Shown here one piece after another: positions 18,495 to 26,121 of a stretch of 64,000 nt of DNA. The notes beneath the pieces were generated by a model. That model was not told the DNA's origin. It was given only the letters and a program-made list of their open reading frames with translations, and made no database searches. The stretch is from Marinomonas sp. MED121. Lineage in GTDB: Bacteria; Pseudomonadota; Gammaproteobacteria; Pseudomonadales; Marinomonadaceae. Position numbers and translations under genes: made by a program. The stretch is from positions 92,256 to 156,255 of the forward strand of contig NZ_CH672431.1 of the NCBI RefSeq assembly GCF_000153025.1. Direction: 5' to 3'. Within the stretch, counting starts at the first letter, position 1. Each line of letters opens with the position of its first letter.

Positions 18495-19403
18495 ATGAAA
18501 GAGACTGACAATCAAAATACTCAATTCACACCGCCTTTATGTGATGCCCCTGACCCTTTTATTACCAAACCAGATTTTGATCTACCTCTGGGTGCTATTG
18601 ATTGTCACGCCCATGTCTTTGGTCCACTAGATAAATACGACTACACAGAAAACAGAAGCTATACACCGCCTGATGCGCCAGTAGGTGCTTACTTACATAT
18701 GCATAAGCAATTATCCATTAGCCATGGTGTATTAGTACAACCTAGTGTGTATGGCACAGATAACAGCCTACAAACCGACACACTAAATTACTTACGTAAG
18801 CTAGATAAAGACTACAAGGGCATTGCCGTTGTCGATGCCAATATCAGTGATGAGGCGTTAGACGAACTTGCCTTATCTGGCCATGTGGGTGTGCGCATGA
18901 ACCTACTCTTTAAAGGTGGGATAGAATGGGACGATGTGTGCCATTTAGCCGAGCGCCTCGCCAAGCGCAACTGGCATCTACAGTTCTTAATTGATATCGC
19001 GAATTTTGATGGTTTCGCCGACAAGATACGCCAACTCCCCGTGCCTGTGGTGATAGATCACATGGGGCATATGAACACAAGTTTGGGGCTAGATCACCCT
19101 GCTTTTCAAGACTTATTAAGCCTATTAGAAGAAGGCCGAGTTTGGGTAAAACTCTCAGGCGCTTATCGTACCAGCACCCAAGCTTGCACCCCTTTTAGCG
19201 ATGTCACCCCTTTTGCCCAAGCACTGGTTAATGCCAATACCAAGCAATGTGTTTGGGGTTCAGACTGGCCTCATCCTCACTTCGATAAAGCCATGCCAAA
19301 CACCACAGATTTGTTAAACGAACTCATGCAATGGGTGCCTGATGAAAGCCTACGCAATCAAATTTTAGTAGATAACCCCAAGCGCCTTTATCAGTTTGAT
19401 TAA
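18495..19403 (+). CDS. Amidohydrolase family 2 protein (LigI/2-pyrone-4,6-dicarboxylate lactonase-like)
   Basis: About 302 residues of metal-dependent hydrolase TIM barrel: AIDCHAHVFGP near the N-terminus (the HxH on strand 1), VVIDHMGHM on a middle strand and the strand-8 Asp in CVWGSDWPHPH. This pattern matches the amidohydrolase-2 group containing LigI lactonase and sugar-lactone hydrolases. ATG 18495 has AAGGTG upstream; an in-frame ATG at 18459 would add 12 residues that look unconserved. With the dioxygenase-like and hydrolase genes nearby, a lactone or ring-fission product is a reasonable substrate, but this is inference. Its end overlaps the tetR gene by four bases, tail to tail. Confidence 0.88.
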   Translation: MKETDNQNTQFTPPLCDAPDPFITKPDFDLPLGAIDCHAHVFGPLDKYDYTENRSYTPPDAPVGAYLHMHKQLSISHGVLVQPSVYGTDNSLQTDTLNYLRKLDKDYKGIAVVDANISDEALDELALSGHVGVRMNLLFKGGIEWDDVCHLAERLAKRNWHLQFLIDIANFDGFADKIRQLPVPVVIDHMGHMNTSLGLDHPAFQDLLSLLEEGRVWVKLSGAYRTSTQACTPFSDVTPFAQALVNANTKQCVWGSDWPHPHFDKAMPNTTDLLNELMQWVPDESLRNQILVDNPKRLYQFD

Positions 19404-19990
19404 GCCAATAGGGATAAGATAAGCGCCTCATGTTGGGGGCGCTTTGCCACTAGCTTTGCCATCTCATCTTGAGCGAATTCAGCTCGTATAATCAGGCCTT
19501 CAATAAAGGTGAGTAGCATCTCTGCTTTTTCCTCTATGTCTGTCAGTGTTTTATCCAAGGCATCCTGTATTAACTGACCTAACCAAGCTTTATGATCTAA
19601 GGCTATTTGGCTGATTTTTCTGTTATTTTGTTTGAACTCAGAAAGGGCGTGCATAAACATACAGCCCTGAAAATGATCCGACATAAACCAAGCATAATGC
19701 CAATCTAAAATGGCTGATAAGCGTTGAAAGCTGGCCATTTTAGCATCTAATTTTGTATCTAACATGGCTTGATTAGCCGCATTTACTTTAGCAAACAATC
19801 CCTCTTCAAAGCGTAGATGACGTCTCTCTAGTACCGCTTCTATCAAGCCATCTTTACCACCAAAGTGACGGTAAATCGTAGTTTTAGAAACGCCAGCTGT
19901 GTCTCGAATCAGATCAACCCCCACCGCCGTATAACCCTGCTGATTAAATAAGGATTCGGCGCAATCTAAAATATCGTGTTTGGTGCTCAT
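19400..19990 (-). CDS. TetR family transcriptional regulator
   Basis: 196 residues: N-terminal TetR HTH (ILDCAESLFNQQGYTAVGVDLI ... GVSKTTIYRHFGGKDGL, about 6-50) and an all-helical ligand-binding domain with Cys in FQGCMFMHALSEF, a pattern common in AcrR-like repressors. It is divergent from the HPP-family gene. The 165-base gap holds two near-identical palindromes of TetR-operator type (20049-20087), so it most likely represses itself and the HPP gene. The inducer is unknown. Confidence 0.93.
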   Translation of the reverse strand: MSTKHDILDCAESLFNQQGYTAVGVDLIRDTAGVSKTTIYRHFGGKDGLIEAVLERRHLRFEEGLFAKVNAANQAMLDTKLDAKMASFQRLSAILDWHYAWFMSDHFQGCMFMHALSEFKQNNRKISQIALDHKAWLGQLIQDALDKTLTDIEEKAEMLLTFIEGLIIRAEFAQDEMAKLVAKRPQHEALILSLLA

Positions 19991-20048
19991 GTTTTTCCCT
20001 AGGGCTTGCTCAGGTTTTCAGCTAACTCTTTTAAGTCTTGATAAAATG

Positions 20049-20087
20049 GTACAGACCTGTACAGTTAGATGTAGTACAGATCTGTAC
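20049..20087. promoter_or_regulatory. Two tandem TetR-type operators
   Basis: GTACAGATCTGTAC (20074-20087) is a perfect 14-bp palindrome, and GTACAGACCTGTAC (20049-20062) is the same with one change. Their centres are 25 bp apart, in the gap between tetR (starts 19990, minus) and the HPP gene (starts 20156, plus). They are the obvious binding sites for the adjacent TetR protein. Confidence 0.8.
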
Positions 20088-20155
20088 CATAGCATACAGA
20101 TCTTAAAAATAATTGTTAGTGTGCTTATTCAAAGCACACACGGTGAGGTGCAAAG

Positions 20156-20668
20156 ATGGGTAGATTCTCAGGGGGTGGCAAGCTAGTTCCAAAGCCAGAT
20201 GCAAAAGCCATTGCGACAGGTTTTATCGGTGGTTTTGTGGGTATATTAAGCCTAGCCTTACTTACAAATTGGTCTGGCTACCCTCTGCTTATGGCACCCT
20301 TTGGCGCGACCTGTGTCATTCTATTTACTGCGGCTGCAGCGCCCTTTGCACAACCTAGAAATGTCATAGGGGGTCACTTTATCAGCGCTTTAGTGGGCTT
20401 AGTTGCTCTCTACTTTTTTGGCCAAGGCCCTATTGTGATGGCATTCGCGGTGGCAACCGCCATTGCAGCCATGCAATTTTTTCGAGCAGTGCATCCACCC
20501 GCTGGGGCAAACCCTTTGGTGATTTTAATGGCAGGCAGTGCAGGTTTTGATTTTCTATTATTACCGGTTTTATTAGGCAGTATTATCTTGGTAGGTGTGG
20601 CAGCTGTGATCAACAATGCTAAAGCAGATGCCAAATGGCCGCTTTATTGGATAGGTAAAGATTCATAG
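20156..20668 (+). CDS. HPP family integral membrane protein
   Basis: 170 residues with four to five hydrophobic segments and the family signature AVHPPAGANPLVILMAG (about 104-120), from which the HPP family is named. Some plant and cyanobacterial members transport nitrite into plastids or cells; bacterial roles are mostly unknown. GAGGTG lies seven bases before the ATG. Its divergent neighbour is a TetR regulator, with two operator palindromes between them, so expression is probably inducible. There is no link to the catabolic genes other than proximity. Confidence 0.88.
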   Translation: MGRFSGGGKLVPKPDAKAIATGFIGGFVGILSLALLTNWSGYPLLMAPFGATCVILFTAAAAPFAQPRNVIGGHFISALVGLVALYFFGQGPIVMAFAVATAIAAMQFFRAVHPPAGANPLVILMAGSAGFDFLLLPVLLGSIILVGVAAVINNAKADAKWPLYWIGKDS

Positions 20669-21009
20669 GTAAAAATCGACAAGCAAGGATAAATATAAGA
20701 TCAAATTAAACTTTCATTTCACAAGTAGCTTTAACTTGTCGGCTGTTTATCCAAGCCGCCGACAGCTTGTCAAAGCAATAAAGCAATCATCTACCCCAAA
20801 CGCCTCCTATCATTGCAAAGCTCCTACGCCTTCTTAACCCATTATTTGTCGCAAATAGTTTTAAGCCTGTCGTGATTACGAAAGATCTTGGCGGCATGAC
20901 AGCTTGGTTTAAAAAGTAAGTGAGTAAGATAAAGCCACTCACGCATTATTCGAACAGGCTGAGAATAGTGACTTGAAGTATTCTAAAAATAATAAATAGG
21001 AAGCTACCT
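20669..21009. other. 341-base intergenic region upstream of the NhaC gene
   Basis: No gene is seen. Two inverted repeats stand out: TGTCGGC-N14-GCCGACA (20737-20764) and GTGAGT with ACTCAC about 12 bases apart (about 20921-20943). Neither has a U-run. The second lies roughly 70-90 bases before the NhaC start and may be an operator. AGGAAG at about 20998-21003 is the ribosome binding site. Confidence 0.4.
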
Positions 21010-22488
21010 ATGAAACAAAAGACTACCACCCCAGTCACAACCCCCAGTTTAGGCGTTGCCCTAATTCCTATTGTGCTCACAATAGGTTTACTCGGCATTC
21101 AACTCTTCTACTATGATGACTTCACCCCTCATATTGCCCTTGCTATTGGTTTTGCCATTACCGCCATTGTTGGCTGGTCCCAAGGCTCTCGCTGGAAAGA
21201 TATTGAATCCGGTGCCTTTCATGTACTGCATGTTGCCATGCCTTCAATTGCGACCTTAATCGTCGTGGGTATGTTGGTCAGTACCTGGATCGCCAGTGGT
21301 ACAGTACCTACCCTGATCTATTACGGTCTTGAGCTAATTGACCCACAATGGTTTTTAGCTGCCAGTATGCTCTTATGCGCCGTGGTTTCTGTCTCTATCG
21401 GAACAAGTTGGACCACTGTCGGTACTGTCGGTTTGGCACTTATCGGTATAGGTTCCGCCTTTGACATTCCGGTTTACTGGACAGCCGGCGCAGTTGTCTC
21501 TGGTGCATTTTTTGGGGATAAAATCTCTCCACTTTCAGATACCACTAACTTGGCTGCTGCGGTAACTGAAACCAATGTGTTTGATCACATTAAAAACATG
21601 ATGCCGACCACCATTCCCTCCATGATTATCGCCTTTGTGATCTATCTTTTTGTGGGTGGTTCAAGTGTGTCTGATCTATCTCAATTAGAGCAGATCAATA
21701 GCTTCAAACAAGGTTTGGCAGATAACTTTGATATTGGCTTCTTACCACTCTTACCTCTGGTTGTTGTGATGACTTTGGCCTTCTTTAAAGTTTCGCCAAT
21801 TCCAGCGCTTTTTGCGGGCTTTATTCTAGGTGGCGTTATCGCGGCGGCGAATTATGGTTACAACTTCAATGAAATTCTGACCTATGCTCATAGCGGCTTT
21901 AAGATAGACACAGGTACAGATTCATTAAATAGCCTATTGAACCGTGGAGGTGTGACCTCCATGACTTGGGTGATAACCTTAATGATGTTTGCCCTCGCCT
22001 TTGGTGGCGCATTAGAACGTACTAGCTGTCTTGAGTCTGTTGTTGGTGCCATTATGCGGACGACTAAGAGTTTCAAAGGTCTACAAACTAACGCGATTTT
22101 GACCTCGGTTGCGACTAACGCGGTATCAGGTGATGTTTACCTTTCTATCGCATTGCCGGGTCGTATGTATGGGCCAGAATACAACAAACTAGGCTATAGC
22201 CGTCTTAACTTATCTCGTGCTATTGAAGAAGGTGGCACACTTGTTTCACCTTTGATTCCTTGGAACGCTGGCGGTGCTTTTGTAATGGGAGCGCTAGGTT
22301 TAAGTGTGGCGGGAGGTGATTATTCAGCGCTTCTTTATATTCCTTTAGCTTTTGCCTGCTGGTTATCACCTGTCATTGGCATTCTCTATGCGCAAACAGG
22401 CTGGTTCTGTAAAACTGCAGAAGAAGAAAGTGAAACAGATACTCAAGCACAACAAAGCACTAGTAATAAAATAGAAAACCCAGCTTAA
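21010..22488 (+). CDS. NhaC family Na+/H+ antiporter-like transporter
   Basis: 492 residues with about 11-12 membrane segments. It has the NhaC-type core motif GAFFGDKISPLSDTTNLAAA (about 171-190) and the C-terminal GGTLVSPLIPWNAGGAF (about 410-426), both typical of this family. Members exchange Na+ and H+, and some couple malate/lactate or amino acid-like substrates. The following gene is a GlxA-type regulator, and an agmatinase-type gene is close by, so a role in exchange linked to amine or guanidine metabolism is possible but unproven. AGGAAG precedes the ATG. Confidence 0.92.
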   Translation: MKQKTTTPVTTPSLGVALIPIVLTIGLLGIQLFYYDDFTPHIALAIGFAITAIVGWSQGSRWKDIESGAFHVLHVAMPSIATLIVVGMLVSTWIASGTVPTLIYYGLELIDPQWFLAASMLLCAVVSVSIGTSWTTVGTVGLALIGIGSAFDIPVYWTAGAVVSGAFFGDKISPLSDTTNLAAAVTETNVFDHIKNMMPTTIPSMIIAFVIYLFVGGSSVSDLSQLEQINSFKQGLADNFDIGFLPLLPLVVVMTLAFFKVSPIPALFAGFILGGVIAAANYGYNFNEILTYAHSGFKIDTGTDSLNSLLNRGGVTSMTWVITLMMFALAFGGALERTSCLESVVGAIMRTTKSFKGLQTNAILTSVATNAVSGDVYLSIALPGRMYGPEYNKLGYSRLNLSRAIEEGGTLVSPLIPWNAGGAFVMGALGLSVAGGDYSALLYIPLAFACWLSPVIGILYAQTGWFCKTAEEESETDTQAQQSTSNKIENPA

Positions 22489-22674
22489 TCTGAGCCTTCT
22501 ATTAAAACAAAAACCAGCCTCTATCTTTTTTAGGGTGGTAGGGGCTGACCTTGTACCTCGTTTCGATACCTTTGCGTATTGAACCGGGGTTTTATACCTT
22601 TATTGATCCTACAATATTGCGCCATTGAATTGGATCACCTTGCCTAATACTTATTTGCTAAGGAGAAATTAACG

Positions 22675-23652
22675 ATGCAAATGCAATCACAAACGCCGCC
22701 AAAGACCTTTACCTATGGCTTTGTATTAGTCGAAGACTTCTCCCTATTGCCTATGACCTCGGCCATAGAAGCCATGCGTATGGCCAATCAAGTACTAGGC
22801 TTTAAAGCCTATTCTTGGTACACAATCACCCATAATGGCGCACCGGTAAAAGCCAGCGACAGTATTAGTATTTCTGCCGATTTTGACTTCAGTTCCAGCT
22901 TTAACCAGTTTGATACCATCTTTGTGTGTGCAGGCATTAATGTCGTCAAACAGGCTAACCCTAAACTGGTTCAATTTCTCACTCGTATCGAGCAAAAACA
23001 CCAAAAACTCACTCTAGGCTCCCTTTGCACTGGCACTTATTTATTGGCCCATGCAGACCTGATTAAACAGTCTCGCTGCACCATACAATGGGACCATATG
23101 GAGATGTTCTGTGAGGCTTATCCGTCACTGAATATCGAAAGCTCTTTATTTGTAATTGATGACAAGCGTATCACTTGTGCTGGCGGTACCGCCGCGCTAG
23201 ATATGATGCTCAATATTATTCGTAATGACTTTGGTCGAGACGTGAGTACCCAGATAGGTGAGGTCTTTCTTGCGGACCGTATTCGTAGTGAAAATGAGCG
23301 CCAAAAAATCCCGCTACAGGCGTCGCTTGGTAGTAGCCATGAATCCCTAATTAACGCCGTGAGCTTGATGGAAGCCAACACCGAAGAAGTGATAGATTTG
23401 GATTCAATCTCAGACTATATCAATGTCTCTCGTCGTCAATTAGAACGCCTTTTTAACAAGCATTTGAAAGACACACCGTCTCGCTATTATTTAAAAATTC
23501 GACTCAATAAAGCCCATAGGTTACTGACTCAAACCAGTATGTCGATTACCGATGTGGGTATTTCCTGCGGCTTTTCTACCACACCCCATTTTAGTAAGAG
23601 TTATCGCGACTTTTTTGGCATCTCACCCAGTAACGAGCGAATTCAGCAATAG
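22675..23652 (+). CDS. GlxA family AraC-type transcriptional regulator
   Basis: 325 residues with an N-terminal DJ-1/PfpI-like domain (YGFVLVEDFSLLPMTSAIEAMRMAN) retaining the elbow Cys (GSLCTGTYLL). A C-terminal AraC HTH pair follows (VSRRQLERLFNKHL ... SCGFSTTPHFSKSYRDFF). It is a distant paralogue of the regulator at 16261-17238, which has lost that Cys. AAGGAG lies nine bases before the ATG. It sits between the NhaC transporter and the LysR/agmatinase pair, which suggests control of amine or guanidino compound use. An intrinsic terminator follows. Confidence 0.92.
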   Translation: MQMQSQTPPKTFTYGFVLVEDFSLLPMTSAIEAMRMANQVLGFKAYSWYTITHNGAPVKASDSISISADFDFSSSFNQFDTIFVCAGINVVKQANPKLVQFLTRIEQKHQKLTLGSLCTGTYLLAHADLIKQSRCTIQWDHMEMFCEAYPSLNIESSLFVIDDKRITCAGGTAALDMMLNIIRNDFGRDVSTQIGEVFLADRIRSENERQKIPLQASLGSSHESLINAVSLMEANTEEVIDLDSISDYINVSRRQLERLFNKHLKDTPSRYYLKIRLNKAHRLLTQTSMSITDVGISCGFSTTPHFSKSYRDFFGISPSNERIQQ

Positions 23653-23677
23653 GTAGACTGACTCAAAACATGAAAAA

Positions 23678-23701
23678 GGGCGCCAACAAGCACCCTTTTT
23701 T
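23678..23701 (+). terminator. Intrinsic terminator after the second GlxA-type gene
   Basis: GGGCGC and GCACCC form a short stem with one mismatch, flanked by an A-run on the left and six T on the right. Confidence 0.65.
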
Positions 23702-23938
23702 GTGAGTACTCTTAACACTCTATGATTAGTTTTCGAAAGGCAAGATCCCTTGGCCAAAGAGCAATTTCAGGGAAGTTTACTAATAGCAAGGTGTTGGAAA
23801 AGGTTACAAATCATTCGATTCCAAATTAGTATTGCAAAGGAATTTATATTAAAAAATATAAAAGATATTGTGTTTACATCACAAAAACTAAAGTATCTTA
23901 AAGTCAGTTTCCCGCTTCAATAAACTTGGAGAAAGCAG

Positions 23939-24829
23939 ATGACGCAGTATTCAATGAAACATATGCACACCTTCTGTACCGTCGTGGAATGTGGTGGCTT
24001 TGTTAGCGCCCAAGCCGCACTCGGTATGAGCCAGCCAGCAATAAGTACCCATATTCGAGACTTTGAAATACGCCTAGGGTTTCAGCTTTGTTTGAGAGGA
24101 AGAAGCGGCTTTAATCTCACGGAAAAAGGCGAACTGGTTTACGCCAGATGTCGCACCATGCTCAATAACGTCTCTGACTTTGAAGCAGACCTTGGAGAGT
24201 TAAGAAACAAACTAACAGGCACATTACGCCTTGGTTTGATAGATAGCACTTTCAGTAATCCAAGCTTTCCTATCAATAAAGCCATTCAACGTTTTTTCGA
24301 ACGGGATAATGATGTGTCTATCAAGCTTGAAATCCTCACACCAGAAGACTTAGAAAGAGATTTATTAAATGGACATATTCATGTGGGTATTGGCCCTTTT
24401 CAGCGCCGCGACAACACCTTAAGTTATCAATTATTAGATAAAGAAGAGCATGGCTTTTATTGTGGTAAGAACCACCCTTTATTCGCTTTACCCAGTGAAG
24501 AGATGAGTTGGGAGACATTACAAGCTTACCCAGTCTCAACCAGGGCCTACTTGCAGCAAACTGATTTACCCGGCATTCAAAACAAAGCCTATGTCTCAAA
24601 CATGGAAGCCCAAGCTATCTTAATTACCAGTGGCCAGTTTATGGGCTACCTACCGGATCATTATGCTAAAACCTGGGTCGAAAAAGGCGAGATGCGTGCC
24701 ATTGATCATCTTAATTTGGAGCATGAGTCACCCTTTTATCTAGCAATGAGAGCCTCCTCTTCGGTACAGAATATTGTCAAAGTCTTAGTTCAAGACATTC
24801 AAGACGTACTACAAGAAGGTAAAAATTAA
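23939..24829 (+). CDS. LysR family transcriptional regulator
   Basis: 296 residues: N-terminal LysR HTH (MKHMHTFCTVVECGGFVSAQAALGMSQPAIS..., about 6-65) and a type 2 periplasmic-binding-like effector domain (about 95-290). GGAG lies eight bases before the ATG, and the region upstream is very AT-rich. It is co-oriented with the agmatinase-type gene 142 bases downstream and is the best candidate for its activator. LysR genes are more often divergent from their targets, so this link is inference. Confidence 0.93.
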   Translation: MTQYSMKHMHTFCTVVECGGFVSAQAALGMSQPAISTHIRDFEIRLGFQLCLRGRSGFNLTEKGELVYARCRTMLNNVSDFEADLGELRNKLTGTLRLGLIDSTFSNPSFPINKAIQRFFERDNDVSIKLEILTPEDLERDLLNGHIHVGIGPFQRRDNTLSYQLLDKEEHGFYCGKNHPLFALPSEEMSWETLQAYPVSTRAYLQQTDLPGIQNKAYVSNMEAQAILITSGQFMGYLPDHYAKTWVEKGEMRAIDHLNLEHESPFYLAMRASSSVQNIVKVLVQDIQDVLQEGKN

Positions 24830-24971
24830 ACATAAAATTTTATTATATAAGCATAATAACTTTCGTATTTTTTAATGAAAGCTTCTTTGCAATACTGATT
24901 TCGACAACCTCACACAGACAATAAATAACGAGGTTCGAGTGACAGCCTTTGCTGAATAGGAGAATACGAAA

Positions 24972-25952
24972 ATGAGTGATAACACATACGAAAGTGGCCG
25001 TTTAAACCTGCCGTTTGTTGGCTTTTGTACTTTTGCTAAAAGCCCAACCTGTGAAGACTGGGACAAAATACAAGCCGATGTTGCCTTTATGGGCGCCCCT
25101 TTTGACTGCGGCACCCAATGGCGCTCTGGCGCAAGAATGGGCCCTAGATCTATTCGTGAAGCATCAACCCTCTTCTCTTTTGGTCATGGCGGTGCTTATT
25201 CTTATGAAGAAGACATCATGTACTTAGAAGGCGTCAAAATTGTTGATATTGGCGATGCTGACATGGTGCATACCGACACAGTAAAGAGCCATGCCAATAT
25301 CGAATACGGCGTCAAAAAGATGCTTGAAGCAGGTGTTCTACCTGTGACAGTTGGCGGTGATCATTCGGTCAACGCCCCTTGCATCAAGGCCTTTGAGAAG
25401 TTTGCCGATAAAGGGCCGATCCATATTATCCAGATCGATGCTCACTTAGATTTTGTCGATGAACGCCACGGGGTTAGATACGGCCATGGTAACCCTATGC
25501 GTCGTGCCTCAGAGCAAAGCTATATCAGTGGTATGACTCAGTTAGGCATACGTAATGTGTCTTCTTCGAATAAAAAAGACCACAAACTCGCTGAAGAAGC
25601 CGGCTCTACTATCCTATCGGTAAGAGATGTTCGTCGCCTTGGTTTAGAAGGTGTGATGAAGCTTATCCCCAAAGATGTAAGCTACTATATCACCATTGAT
25701 ATTGATGGTTTTGACCCGTCTATTGCCCCAGGCACAGGCACACCAAGCCATGGTGGTTTCCAGTACTATGAAGTAATGGAAGTACTGCAACAGGTTGCTA
25801 TGCAAGGTGATGTAGTGGGTATCGACCTATGTGAAGTAGCACCAGATTATGACCAGACTGGCACTACCAGCATCCTAGCAGCACAAGTACTTTTGAACCT
25901 TTTAGGCTACATTTTCCATGCTCGTAGCCTTAAAGAAACAGCCAATAACTAA
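24972..25952 (+). CDS. Agmatinase/guanidinobutyrase family ureohydrolase
   Basis: 326 residues of the arginase/agmatinase fold with all binuclear Mn ligand motifs: GGDHS (about 129-133), DAHLDF (about 155-160) and DIDGFDPS (about 240-247). It hydrolyses a guanidino compound to urea and an amine. It is somewhat longer than E. coli SpeB and carries the N-terminal extension (GFCTFAKSPTCEDWDKIQ) seen in guanidinobutyrase/guanidinopropionase-like members, so agmatine, 4-guanidinobutyrate or a related substrate is possible. AGGAG precedes the ATG. A fragment of a second copy lies at 31463-31549. Confidence 0.9.
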   Translation: MSDNTYESGRLNLPFVGFCTFAKSPTCEDWDKIQADVAFMGAPFDCGTQWRSGARMGPRSIREASTLFSFGHGGAYSYEEDIMYLEGVKIVDIGDADMVHTDTVKSHANIEYGVKKMLEAGVLPVTVGGDHSVNAPCIKAFEKFADKGPIHIIQIDAHLDFVDERHGVRYGHGNPMRRASEQSYISGMTQLGIRNVSSSNKKDHKLAEEAGSTILSVRDVRRLGLEGVMKLIPKDVSYYITIDIDGFDPSIAPGTGTPSHGGFQYYEVMEVLQQVAMQGDVVGIDLCEVAPDYDQTGTTSILAAQVLLNLLGYIFHARSLKETANN

Positions 25953-26003
25953 GCAAGAGGAGAATAGCCCTCTGTATTAAGCACGCCTCCAGATAATAAT
26001 TTA

Positions 26004-26044
26004 CGCATGCTCAAGGTAGTCCAACCTGAGGCATGCGCTTTTTT
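26004..26044 (+). terminator. Intrinsic terminator of the agmatinase-type gene
   Basis: CGCATGC-TCAAGGT pairs with ACCTGAGGCATGCG around a six-base loop and is followed by TTTTTT. It lies 52 bases after the stop codon. Confidence 0.85.
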
Positions 26045-26079
26045 ACACTTTTTTAACTAAATAGCATCAAATCAAAAAA

Positions 26080-26107
26080 GGGCCAGCGTTAAAACTGGCC
26101 CTTTTTC
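26080..26107. terminator. Bidirectional terminator between agmatinase and OTU-protein genes
   Basis: GGGCCAG-N8-CTGGCCC is flanked by A-run and T-run on both sides, so it can end transcription from either convergent gene, mainly the 906-residue effector gene on the minus strand. Confidence 0.85.
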
Positions 26108-26121
26108 AACGTTTCCTTTAA

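Noticed and set aside
20737-20764. Terminator in the gap after the HPP gene
   Set aside because: The stem is short with a 14-base loop and no U-run on either side; left as an unassigned inverted repeat.
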